A stretch of 6,125 nt of DNA from an uncultured Aliiroseovarius sp. (GTDB lineage: Bacteria > Pseudomonadota > Alphaproteobacteria > Rhodobacterales > Rhodobacteraceae). Below the pieces are notes generated by a model. That model had not been told where the DNA came from and made no database searches. It saw only the letters and a list, made by a program, of their open reading frames with translations. The stretch lies in contig CALJDH010000259.1 of assembly GCA_938023895.1 (NCBI GenBank), forward strand, positions 1 to 6,125, given 5' to 3'. Position 1 is the first letter of the stretch. Each line of letters opens with the position of its first letter. The position numbers and the translations under genes are program-made. Below are positions 1-6,125 of the stretch, piece after piece.

Positions 1-573
1 CTTCAGCCAATCGAGAAACGGATCCAGCTCTTTCGGGTCAGATTTCTGCCCTACCGCATAGCGCCCCAATACAAAGATCAGCTGTAGTTCGGGTGCGGTC
101 AGAAGCTTCTCGTCCAGCACGTGGGTCAGAAGTACGGCGTCCTCCTCGTCATAGAGGATGTGCTGCACGGCAATGCCGCGCTTATGGCAGTCGTTGTAGA
201 ACGCGCGCGTCACATCGTGATCGTCCCGGCACAGTTCGCGGACCGAAGCCGAGACCATATCAGCCCCTGAATTCAATGCGATATGCCGTTGATGGGCGGG
301 GTCATACATCCCGACAGCCTCGGTCGTGATTTGCACCGGGAAGCCGGGCATTTCAGCGCGAAAAAGGGTCAGCGCATCTGCATAGGCGGCAGCGTCCAGA
401 AGGTGCTTCCCGTCCTGATCCCGCAGATGAAGATGCAGCCCATCCACGCCCTGCGCCTGACAGGCTTGCGTGGTTGCCAAGATCTCGGCTGCGGTCATCG
501 GCAGGGCAGGGTGGTCGGCTTTGGTCAAGCGCGCCCCGTTCGGGGCGAGCATGATCTTGGGAAGCGGTGTCAC
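1..573 (-). CDS. BKACE-family beta-keto acid cleavage enzyme (3-keto-5-aminohexanoate cleavage protein, DUF849), C-terminus outside window
   Basis: The minus strand is open from a GTG at 573 to the window edge, giving 191 residues of a family usually about 270-310 long, so the 3' third is missing. The N-terminus contains MLAPNGARLTKADHPALPMT (residues 8-27), typical of BKACE proteins. A G-L-H-L-H-L-R-D stretch follows (residues 45-52), whose two histidines (H47, H49) match the HxH metal ligands of this zinc-dependent TIM-barrel family. Family members condense a beta-keto acid with acetyl-CoA and release acetoacetate plus a CoA ester; the type member acts in lysine fermentation, others on dehydrocarnitine and other beta-keto acids. 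The GTG start is chosen because it gives the usual short leader before the conserved block, has GGAG 8 bases upstream (585-582), and overlaps the stop of the preceding aminotransferase as GTGA. The exact substrate is unknown, and the substrate-specifying C-terminal residues are not visible. Confidence 0.93.
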   Translation of the reverse strand, partial: MTPLPKIMLAPNGARLTKADHPALPMTAAEILATTQACQAQGVDGLHLHLRDQDGKHLLDAAAYADALTLFRAEMPGFPVQITTEAVGMYDPAHQRHIALNSGADMVSASVRELCRDDHDVTRAFYNDCHKRGIAVQHILYDEEDAVLLTHVLDEKLLTAPELQLIFVLGRYAVGQKSDPKELDPFLDWLK

Positions 574-1889
574 AGAACCTGCTCCAACGATTTGGACAGC
601 TTGCCGACCAGCTCGTCGATCTGATCGTCCGAGATGATGAAGGGCGGGGCCAGCAACACGTGGTCCCCGTTCTGTCCGTCAATCGTACCGCTCATCGGAT
701 AGCAGATCAGGCCGTTCGCGAAGGCCTGCTTTTTCAGGCGGCCGGCGATGCCGCGGGACGGATCGAACGGCGCTTTGCTGTCGCGGTTCGCCACGATCTC
801 CAGCCCACGAAACATGCCGCGACCGCGGATGTCACCGATATGCGGGTGCTGGCCGAACTCGGCGTGCAGCGCATCATTCAGACGCGTACCCATCTTGGCT
901 GCGCGTGCAACCATGCCACCTTCGGTCAGTTTGCGCACAACCGCATCTGCGGCGGCAGAGGCTACCGGGTGCCCGATATAGGTGTGCCCATGCTGAAAGA
1001 ACCCGCTGCCCTGCGCGATTGCGTTATAGATCACGCCCGTGCACAGCATCGCACCAATCGGTTGATAGCCAGCCCCAAGCCCCTTGGCGATGGTGATGAT
1101 ATCGGGCGAAATCTGATCTTGCTCGCAAGCGAACAGGGTACCGGTGCGGCCCATGCCACACATGACCTCGTCAAGGATCAGCAGGATACCGTACTTGTCG
1201 CAAATCTCGCGGATGCGTTTGAAATAGCCTTTGGCTGCAGGCACGGCGCCCGCCGTGGCACCCACAACCGGTTCGGCAAGAAAGCCAATCACGGTTTCCG
1301 GCCCGACGCGCAGGATTTCTGTTTCCAACGCGTTTGCGGCGCGCAACCCGTACTCCTCTTCCGTTTCGCCTTCTTGACGCAGGCGGTATTCATAGCAGGG
1401 ATCGATATGGCTGGCCGACATCATCAAAGGGTCAAAGGGTTCGCGCCGCCACATGTTGCCGCCGGTTCCCAAAGCGCCCAGCGTGTTGCCGTGATAGCTT
1501 TGCTTGCGGGCGATGAAACGGGTGCGTTGGCTCTGCCCGATCTCGATCATGTATTGACGGGACAGTTTCAGCGCCGCCTCGACCGCTTCCGAGCCGCCAG
1601 ACACCAAATAGACCCGCTCGATTCCCTCGGGTGCGTGCGCGATCAGGCGGTCTGCGAGTGATTCTGCCGGCTCTGACGTCAGGAATCCGGTGTGCGCGAA
1701 GCTGAGTCTGTCGATCTGATCATGCATGGCTTTGGCCACGTCCGGGTCCGAATGGCCAAGACAGGACACGGCCGCACCGCCGGATCCATCAAGGTATTTT
1801 TTCCCTTCGGAATCAATGATGTAGATGCCGTCTCCGCGGGTTGCGATAGGTGGGGCTGATTTGCAGTGACGCGGGAAAATATGTGACAT
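570..1889 (-). CDS. Class III PLP-dependent aminotransferase (aspartate aminotransferase/omega-transaminase superfamily)
   Basis: This encodes 439 residues, a normal length for class III (ornithine/omega) aminotransferases, which move an amino group from an amine, omega- or beta-amino acid to a keto acid such as pyruvate. Visible landmarks are the N-terminal GDGIYIIDSEGKKYLDG block (19-35), S-G-G-S-E-A (97-102) for cofactor phosphate binding, S-Y-H-G (131-134), L-I-L-D-E-V-M-C-G-M-G-R-T-G (237-250) with D240 contacting the pyridine nitrogen, the Schiff-base lysine K269 in I-A-K-G-L-G-A-G-Y, and the downstream H-G-H-T-Y-I-G-H-P motif. The ATG at 1889 is preferred because AAGGGA (1900-1895) lies 5 bases upstream. 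An in-frame ATG at 1904 lacks comparable spacing, and anything further upstream runs into the divergent regulator gene. The stop codon overlaps the BKACE start, so the two form an operon. Cytoplasmic. Amino donor specificity is not readable; taurine, beta-amino acid or diamine donors are all possible. Confidence 0.95.
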   Translation of the reverse strand: MSHIFPRHCKSAPPIATRGDGIYIIDSEGKKYLDGSGGAAVSCLGHSDPDVAKAMHDQIDRLSFAHTGFLTSEPAESLADRLIAHAPEGIERVYLVSGGSEAVEAALKLSRQYMIEIGQSQRTRFIARKQSYHGNTLGALGTGGNMWRREPFDPLMMSASHIDPCYEYRLRQEGETEEEYGLRAANALETEILRVGPETVIGFLAEPVVGATAGAVPAAKGYFKRIREICDKYGILLILDEVMCGMGRTGTLFACEQDQISPDIITIAKGLGAGYQPIGAMLCTGVIYNAIAQGSGFFQHGHTYIGHPVASAAADAVVRKLTEGGMVARAAKMGTRLNDALHAEFGQHPHIGDIRGRGMFRGLEIVANRDSKAPFDPSRGIAGRLKKQAFANGLICYPMSGTIDGQNGDHVLLAPPFIISDDQIDELVGKLSKSLEQVL

Positions 1890-1894
1890 GGGGA

Positions 1895-1900
1895 TCCCTT
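1895..1900 (-). promoter_or_regulatory. Ribosome binding site of the aminotransferase
   Basis: AAGGGA read on the minus strand sits 5 bases before the ATG at 1889. It decides between that start and the in-frame ATG at 1904, which overlaps the upstream flank of this site. Confidence 0.7.
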
Positions 1901-1924
1901 GCATGTCCCGTTGAACCTGTTGCC

Positions 1925-1953
1925 ATTGAAACAAATGAATCGAGAATTGACAA
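1925..1953 (-). promoter_or_regulatory. Candidate sigma70-type promoter of the aminotransferase-BKACE operon
   Basis: On the minus strand TTGTCA (1953-1948) is followed after 17 bases by TTCAAT (1930-1925), matching the -35 and -10 consensus at 5 and 4 of 6 positions. It would give a leader of about 30 bases before the ATG at 1889. It overlaps the candidate plus-strand promoters, so the two directions could compete or share an operator. Prediction by eye only. Confidence 0.4.
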
Positions 1954-1975
1954 TAGGTGAAACAAAAGGAACACT
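1926..1975 (+). promoter_or_regulatory. Candidate promoter(s) of the regulator-TRAP operon
   Basis: Two overlapping candidates are visible. One is TTGAAA (1926-1931), 17 bases, then GACAAT (1949-1954). The other is a perfect TTGACA (1947-1952), 17 bases, then the weak AACACT (1970-1975). Either would give a leader of 25-45 bases before the GTG at 2006. The sequence alone does not decide between them. Confidence 0.35.
1927..1966. repeat. Pair of 9-bp direct repeats TGAAACAAA, candidate operator
   Basis: TGAAACAAA occurs at 1927-1935 and again at 1958-1966, a 31-bp period that puts both copies on nearly the same face of the helix, about three turns apart. The first copy overlaps the candidate minus-strand -10 and one plus-strand -35; the second lies in the spacer of the other plus-strand promoter. 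This is a plausible binding region for the adjacent RpiR-like regulator, but chance recurrence in an AT-rich stretch cannot be excluded. Confidence 0.4.
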
Positions 1976-1990
1976 GAGCCTTGTCCAAAC

Positions 1991-1997
1991 AGGGAGA
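1991..1997 (+). promoter_or_regulatory. Ribosome binding site of the RpiR-family regulator
   Basis: AGGGAGA lies 8 bases before the GTG at 2006 and supports that non-ATG start. The first in-frame ATG is at residue 74, inside or past the DNA-binding domain, and so cannot be the start. Confidence 0.7.
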
Positions 1998-2005
1998 CGC
2001 TGGAC

Positions 2006-2875
2006 GTGAGCGCAAGTGAGAGCTTCGAAAAGAGGCTGGCAGTGGCCTATGGTGATCTAAGCGGTGCCTTGCGCGCAGCTGCCGATTACCTTGTGGCCAA
2101 CCCGCTGGATGCCGTGTCGCGTCCGCTGCGCACAGTGTCTGCGCAGACCGGCGTGTCGCCCGCCACATTTTCGCGTCTTGCTCGGGCCTTGGACTATGCC
2201 AGTTTTGATGAGCTGCGCGAGGAAATGCGCGACAAGATCGACCGCAAAGTGAACAATTTCGCGGATCGGGCCGGGCAGCTTCAGAAGGCGCATGGCGACG
2301 GGAAATCCGACTTCGTTCAGGCCCATTTCGCCGCATGCGAGAACAACCTGAGGCAGACGATGGCTGGGTTGGATCCAGACGCGATTCGTGACGTGGCCGA
2401 CCGTTTGGCGCAGTCCCGAAAGGTGCTGCTCTTGGGGGCGTTGGGGTCCACCGGGGTTGTCGAATACCTGTCTTATATGGCGAATTTCTGCGCAGATAAC
2501 TGGATTCTTGCCAATCGGATGGGGGCTTCCCTAGGGGGAGCCTTGTCAGGGCTCGATGAACGTGATGCACTACTTATAGTTACCAAGCCGCCATTTGCTG
2601 TCTCAGTGATCAAGGCAGCCAGGCTTGCGCTTGAGTTAGGGGTTTTCGTCGTGGTGATCACCGATACGCATACGTGTCCAGCGTTGGAATTTGCGTCGGC
2701 AGGGTTCACCGTGTCGACCGATAGCCCTCATTTCTTTTCGTCCTACGTGTCGACGATGTTCCTTCTGGAAACCATCGTCGGAATGGTGGTCGGGCGCGCT
2801 GGCGTCGCGGCCCAGGAACGAATTGCTGAAGTCGAGCTTCACAACCGCCAACTGGCGGAAGTGTGGAGCGAGTAA
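2006..2875 (+). CDS. MurR/RpiR-family transcriptional regulator (HTH_6 plus SIS domain)
   Basis: The protein has 289 residues, the usual size for RpiR-type regulators. Residues about 5-80 form the N-terminal helix-turn-helix domain, with the family pattern A-D-Y-L-V-A-N-P (26-33), then [16 protein letters not shown] (43-58) and a following F-D-E-L-R. Residues about 125-260 form a SIS domain, starting with [11 protein letters not shown] (140-150) and containing V-F-V-V-V-I-T-D near its centre. At the loop where sugar-phosphate-binding SIS domains usually carry S-x-S-G-x-T, this protein has V-T-K-P-P-F (192-197), so the ligand is probably not a phosphosugar. It starts with GTG and is divergent from the aminotransferase. 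The binding-protein gene follows 26 bases downstream on the same strand, so it is well placed to control both units. A few codons rare in this window (CTA, ATA, TTA) occur around 2569-2640, fitting low expression. Whether it represses or activates is unknown. Confidence 0.93.
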   Translation: MSASESFEKRLAVAYGDLSGALRAAADYLVANPLDAVSRPLRTVSAQTGVSPATFSRLARALDYASFDELREEMRDKIDRKVNNFADRAGQLQKAHGDGKSDFVQAHFAACENNLRQTMAGLDPDAIRDVADRLAQSRKVLLLGALGSTGVVEYLSYMANFCADNWILANRMGASLGGALSGLDERDALLIVTKPPFAVSVIKAARLALELGVFVVVITDTHTCPALEFASAGFTVSTDSPHFFSSYVSTMFLLETIVGMVVGRAGVAAQERIAEVELHNRQLAEVWSE

Positions 2876-2887
2876 ATAACATCAAAC

Positions 2888-2895
2888 AAGGGAGA
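2888..2895 (+). promoter_or_regulatory. Ribosome binding site of the TRAP binding protein
   Basis: AAGGGAGA lies 6 bases before the ATG at 2902. It is a strong site and rules out a longer reading frame beginning with GTG at 2863, which would overlap the end of the regulator and destroy the signal peptide. Confidence 0.75.
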
Positions 2896-2901
2896 AATCT
2901 G

Positions 2902-3870
2902 ATGTTTAAAGGGTTCAAGATTGCATTTGCAGGGGTCGCTGCCACCGCAGTGATGGCGCCGGCTGCCTTTGCCGAGGAATTCATCACCATCGGTACCGGC
3001 GGCGTGACCGGCGTGTACTATCCGACCGGCGGCGCCATCTGCCGTCTGGTGAACAAAGGCCGCAAAGAGCACGGCGTTCGCTGCTCGGTCGAGTCGACCG
3101 GTGGTTCGGTCTACAACATCAACACCATTCGCGAAGGCGAGCTGGAATTTGGTGTGGCCCAGTCGGATTGGCAGTACCATGCCTATAACGGTACCTCGAA
3201 ATTCGAAGATGCCGGCAAGTTCGAAGGCCTGCGCGCGGTATTCTCGGTCCACCCCGAGCCCTTCACCGTCGTGGCCCGTGCAGACAGTGGCATCAAGACC
3301 TTCGCTGACCTGAAAGGTAAGCGCGTCAACATTGGCAACCCCGGTTCTGGTCAGCGCGGCACCATGGAAGTTCTGCTGGAAGCCTTGGGCTGGACCACCG
3401 ATGACTTCGCTCTGGCAACCGAGCTGAAGGCTTCGGAACAGTCGGCAGCTCTGTGCGACAACCAGATCGACGCAATGGTCTACACCGTTGGTCACCCCTC
3501 GGGTTCGATCCAGGAAGCCACCACGGCTTGTGACTCGGTTCTGGTTGAAGTGTCCGGCGAAGCTGTCGACAAGCTGGTCGCCGACAACTCGTTCTACCGG
3601 ACCGCCACCATTCCGGGCGGCATGTACCGTGGTAACGATGCTGACACCGCCACCTTCGGTGTGGGCGCAACCTTCGTCAGCTCGGACGCTGTGTCGGAAG
3701 ATGCTGTCTACGCCGTTGTGTCGTCGGTGATGAACAACATCGAAGACTTCAAAGGTCTGCACCCGGCATTCGCCAACCTTGACCCCAAGGAAATGGCAAC
3801 CGCTGGTCTGTCTGCTCCGCTGCACCCGGGTGCTGCGAAGTACTATAAAGAGGCTGGAATTATCGAGTAA
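2902..3870 (+). CDS. TAXI-family TRAP transporter periplasmic solute-binding protein
   Basis: This encodes 322 residues, the usual length for TAXI-type (TRAP-associated extracytoplasmic immunogenic) binding proteins, which capture substrate in the periplasm and deliver it to the fused TRAP permease. Residues 1-24 are a signal peptide: F-K-G-F-K basic start, an alanine-rich core, and an A-F-A cleavage site before E25. The mature protein opens with [18 protein letters not shown], the hallmark TAXI N-terminus. It continues with [11 protein letters not shown] (63-73), G-V-A-Q-S-D (84-89), [17 protein letters not shown] (134-150) and [12 protein letters not shown] (190-201). Four cysteines, C47, C61, C185 and C210, could form two periplasmic disulfides. 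Codon choice is noticeably uniform, as expected of an abundant protein. It follows the regulator by 26 bases and precedes the permease. Known TAXI ligands include dicarboxylates and amino acids such as glutamate; the ligand here is not predictable. Confidence 0.96.
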   Translation: MFKGFKIAFAGVAATAVMAPAAFAEEFITIGTGGVTGVYYPTGGAICRLVNKGRKEHGVRCSVESTGGSVYNINTIREGELEFGVAQSDWQYHAYNGTSKFEDAGKFEGLRAVFSVHPEPFTVVARADSGIKTFADLKGKRVNIGNPGSGQRGTMEVLLEALGWTTDDFALATELKASEQSAALCDNQIDAMVYTVGHPSGSIQEATTACDSVLVEVSGEAVDKLVADNSFYRTATIPGGMYRGNDADTATFGVGATFVSSDAVSEDAVYAVVSSVMNNIEDFKGLHPAFANLDPKEMATAGLSAPLHPGAAKYYKEAGIIE

Positions 3871-3891
3871 GCGGTTACCCGTAAGCCTTTT

Positions 3892-3921
3892 GATCGGGGG
3901 GCGGCCCTGCGTCCCCCGATC
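3892..3921 (+). terminator. Strong stem-loop between binding-protein and permease genes (partial terminator or mRNA stabiliser)
   Basis: GATCGGGGG (3892-3900) pairs perfectly with CCCCCGATC (3913-3921). The stem can extend inward by one G-U and two G-C pairs to 12 pairs, leaving a 6-base loop (3904-3909). Only a short CTTT follows, so it is a weak intrinsic terminator at best. Such structures between TRAP binding-protein and permease genes commonly let the binding protein be made in excess, by partial termination or by protecting the upstream mRNA 3' end. Confidence 0.6.
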
Positions 3922-3938
3922 GCTTTGACCCGGCAGAA

Positions 3939-3945
3939 GATCGGG
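3939..3945 (+). repeat. Third copy of the stem arm GATCGGG, able to form an alternative hairpin
   Basis: GATCGGG here repeats the left arm of the upstream stem (3892-3898) and is complementary to CCCGATC (3915-3921). A 7-bp alternative hairpin with a 17-base loop is therefore possible and excludes the main stem. It is much weaker than the main stem, so it may be coincidental. Confidence 0.3.
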
Positions 3946-3985
3946 CATGTTTCCTAAGTAAACAAGTACGGTCGCAAGCTGACCG

Positions 3986-3992
3986 AGGGAGA
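3986..3992 (+). promoter_or_regulatory. Ribosome binding site of the TRAP permease
   Basis: AGGGAGA lies 6 bases before the ATG at 3999, nearly identical to the sites of the regulator and binding-protein genes, and fixes the permease start. Confidence 0.75.
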
Positions 3993-3998
3993 GACACA

Positions 3999-6125
3999 AT
4001 GTCCACGAAAGAGGAACGCGCGCTTAGCGAAGAAGAGCTTCAAGAGCTCGTCGCCGCCAGCGACACCGGTGCGCGAAACCCACAGGGCGCGGTCGGGCTG
4101 ATGATTGCCGCCGTCGCGCTGATTTGGTCAATTTTTCAGGTGCTTCTGGCTTCGCCGGTCGCGCCTTATGTTCTGCCTGGCGACCTGATTAACAACTCGC
4201 GCCAGTTCCATCTGGCGTTTGCGATTTTCCTGGCCGCGATGGCTTATCCGTTGTTCAAGTCCAGCCCCCGCAACTACATTCCGTGGTATGATTGGGTACT
4301 TGGGGTCGGCGGCGCATTCTTGGCGCTCTATGGCTACTTCTTCTACGACAAGATCGTCGCGAACGGTGGCCTTGCCGATCAGTCCGATGCATATTTCGCA
4401 TTGGCTGGGCTGACCTTCCTGTTCATTGCAGCCTACCGCACGCTGGGCCCGGTCATGGTGGCCTTGGCGATTGTCTTCCTATTCTACGTCTTCTTCGGAT
4501 CGTCCGAGGTGGTCCCCGACCAGATCCGCTGGGCGGGTGCGTCACTGCGTAAGGCGATGAGCCACATGTGGATCACATCCGAAGGTGTATTCGGTATCGC
4601 GCTGGGCGTCTCGACCAAGTTCGTCTTCCTATTCGTCCTGTTCGGTGCCCTTCTGGACCGTGCAGGCGCAGGTAACTACTTCATCAAAATGGCGTTTGGT
4701 GCTCTTGGCCACCTGCGTGGCGGTCCTGCGAAAGCGGCGGTTGTCGGCTCGGCTGCGACGGGTCTGATTTCGGGCTCGTCCATCGCCAACGTTGTGACCA
4801 CCGGCACCTTTACCATTCCGCTGATGAAGCGTGTTGGCTTCTCGGCTGAAAAGGCTGGCTCGGTCGAGGTTGCCTCGTCCGTGAACGGTCAGATCATGCC
4901 ACCCGTCATGGGCGCGGCTGCGTTCCTGATGGTGGAATATGTGGGTATCTCGTATGTCGAGGTCATCACCCACGCCTTCCTGCCTGCGATCATTTCCTAC
5001 ATCGCGCTGGTGTACATCGTGCATCTGGAAGCGGTGAAAAACAAAATGCCGACCATCGGCAACAAGGTCGTGTCGATGGGCAAGACCATCGGCGGGATGT
5101 TTGCCTTTTTCGCGGGCTTTGCACTGCTGTGTTACGCCACGCAATACCCGGTTGGCTGGATCGTATCGCTGTTCCCTGCTGGTTCTGGCTGGGTCTTGTC
5201 GATCCTTCTGTTCGTGATCTATGTCGCGCTGATCTATCTGGCCGCACAGGTTCCGGATCTGGAGCCCGATGACCCCAACGCTGAAGTGGTCGAGCTGCCG
5301 GACGTGGCGAAGATCTATAAGTCGGGTCTCTATTACCTGTTGCCGATCATCGTGCTGGTCTACTTCCTGATGATCGAGCGCAAATCGCCCGGCCTGTCGG
5401 CCTTCTGGGCCACCTTCCTGCTGTTCGGCATCCTTCTGACCCAGAAAGCGCTGAAAGCGTTCTTCCGGGGCGAAGACAACCCGATCTCGCGTCTGCGCGA
5501 CGGGGTGATGGACCTGATCGAAGGCATGATCGACGGCGCGCGCAACATGATCGGTATTGGTCTTGCGACCGCCACCGCGGGCATTATCGTGGGCACCGTG
5601 TCGCTGACCGGGATCGGTCAGGTGATGGCAGACTTTGTCGAGTTCCTGTCCGGCGGCAACCTGATCCTGATGCTGGTCTTTGTGGCAATCCTGTCGCTGA
5701 TCCTTGGGATGGGTCTGCCGACCACGGCAAACTATATTGTTGTGTCCTCGCTGATGGTGGGCGTTGTTGTCGAACTGGGCGCGCAGTCCGGCCTTGTTGT
5801 GCCGCTGATCGCCGTTCACCTCTTCGTCTTCTATTTCGGGATCATGGCGGACGTGACGCCCCCGGTGGGGCTGGCAAGTTTCGCGGCAGCGGCCGTGTCG
5901 GGTGGTGACGCCATCCGCACCGGCTTTACTGCGTTCTTCTACTCGCTCCGCACAGTGGCCTTGCCCTTCGTCTTCATCTTCAACACCGATCTTCTGTTGA
6001 TTGATGTGACATGGATGCAGGGCATAATCGTCTTCATCGTCGCAACCATCGGCATCCTTGTCTTTACGGCAGGCACGATGGGCTTCTTCCTGACGAAGTC
6101 GCGCATCTGGGAAACCGTCGCCCTT
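3999..6125 (+). CDS. TRAP transporter fused permease (DctQ-like plus DctM-like, TAXI type), C-terminus outside window
   Basis: The frame stays open for 709 residues to the window edge without a stop. TAXI-associated fused permeases are often longer, with a C-terminal extension, so the end is missing. After a charged cytoplasmic N-terminus (1-30), hydrophobic segments near 32-50, 70-86, 98-117, 131-146 and 150-167 form the small-subunit-like part. The large-subunit part follows from about 195. It contains the hallmark G-S-A-A-T-G-L-I-S-G-S-S-I-A-N-V-V-T-T-G-T-F (250-271), N-G-Q-I-M-P-P-V-M-G-A (296-306), the repeat-related G-M-G-L-P-T-T-A-N-Y (570-579), and G-I-M-A-D-V-T-P-P-V-G (614-624). An acidic, non-membrane loop lies around 415-440. 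The protein sits in the inner membrane and uses an ion gradient (Na+ in characterised TRAP systems) to import substrate delivered by the upstream binding protein. It lies 128 bases after that gene, separated by a stem-loop. Identification is firm; the substrate is unknown. Confidence 0.95.
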   Translation, partial: MSTKEERALSEEELQELVAASDTGARNPQGAVGLMIAAVALIWSIFQVLLASPVAPYVLPGDLINNSRQFHLAFAIFLAAMAYPLFKSSPRNYIPWYDWVLGVGGAFLALYGYFFYDKIVANGGLADQSDAYFALAGLTFLFIAAYRTLGPVMVALAIVFLFYVFFGSSEVVPDQIRWAGASLRKAMSHMWITSEGVFGIALGVSTKFVFLFVLFGALLDRAGAGNYFIKMAFGALGHLRGGPAKAAVVGSAATGLISGSSIANVVTTGTFTIPLMKRVGFSAEKAGSVEVASSVNGQIMPPVMGAAAFLMVEYVGISYVEVITHAFLPAIISYIALVYIVHLEAVKNKMPTIGNKVVSMGKTIGGMFAFFAGFALLCYATQYPVGWIVSLFPAGSGWVLSILLFVIYVALIYLAAQVPDLEPDDPNAEVVELPDVAKIYKSGLYYLLPIIVLVYFLMIERKSPGLSAFWATFLLFGILLTQKALKAFFRGEDNPISRLRDGVMDLIEGMIDGARNMIGIGLATATAGIIVGTVSLTGIGQVMADFVEFLSGGNLILMLVFVAILSLILGMGLPTTANYIVVSSLMVGVVVELGAQSGLVVPLIAVHLFVFYFGIMADVTPPVGLASFAAAAVSGGDAIRTGFTAFFYSLRTVALPFVFIFNTDLLLIDVTWMQGIIVFIVATIGILVFTAGTMGFFLTKSRIWETVAL

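Noticed and set aside
567..1661. 364-residue plus-strand open frame opposite the aminotransferase
   Set aside because: It is antisense to a gene with complete family motifs, resembles no family I recognise, and arises from GC-biased third positions on the opposite strand.
1890..2570. N-terminal extension of the aminotransferase frame up to 2570
   Set aside because: The extension runs antisense through the regulator gene and has no aminotransferase-like sequence. The conserved protein begins at the ATG at 1889 with its own ribosome binding site.
3948..3964. Inverted repeat TGTTT-N7-AAACA upstream of the permease
   Set aside because: Only 5 bp per arm with no matching promoter elements; expected by chance in an AT-rich patch.
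2839..3999. 386-residue minus-strand open frame opposite the TRAP binding protein
   Set aside because: It lies fully antisense to a well-supported gene, has low-complexity composition and crosses the non-coding spacer. It is a shadow frame.
4629..5819. 396-residue minus-strand open frame opposite the permease
   Set aside because: Its His/Asp/Gln/Arg-rich composition is what the reverse complement of a hydrophobic membrane protein gives, and no family resemblance is visible.

Overview
The window looks like an alphaproteobacterial chromosome segment, most likely from the Rhodobacterales/Roseobacter group. This rests on the moderately high GC content, GTG starts, purine-rich AGGGAGA-type ribosome binding sites, and the pairing of a TAXI-type TRAP transporter with an RpiR-family regulator and a class III aminotransferase. 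The assignment comes from gene style and recognition of protein families, not from a database search. No RNA genes, mobile elements or CRISPR arrays were seen, and coding density is very high.

Layout: two divergent transcription units leave a 116-bp intergenic region (1890-2005). Leftward (minus strand) are a complete class III PLP-dependent aminotransferase (1889-570) and a BKACE/DUF849 beta-keto acid cleavage enzyme (573-1) that runs off the left edge. These two overlap by 4 bases (GTGA), so they are very likely translationally coupled. Rightward (plus strand) are an RpiR/MurR-family regulator (2006-2875), a TAXI-family TRAP periplasmic binding protein with a clear signal peptide (2902-3870), a 128-bp spacer containing a strong stem-loop, and a fused TRAP permease (3999 onward) that runs off the right edge.

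Working model (inference): the TRAP system imports a small organic acid or zwitterionic amino compound. The aminotransferase removes the amino group. If the substrate is a beta-amino acid, the product is a beta-keto acid, which is the substrate class BKACE enzymes cleave with acetyl-CoA to acetoacetate and a new acyl-CoA. The RpiR-like protein would sense the substrate or an intermediate and control both divergent units. Its SIS domain lacks the usual Ser/Thr-rich phosphosugar-binding loop, which fits a ligand that is not a sugar phosphate. The specific substrate cannot be read from the sequence.

All stretches over 300 bases are covered by genes. The non-coding parts are 1890-2005 (divergent promoter/operator region), 2876-2901 (ribosome binding site of the binding protein) and 3871-3998 (stem-loop and permease ribosome binding site).
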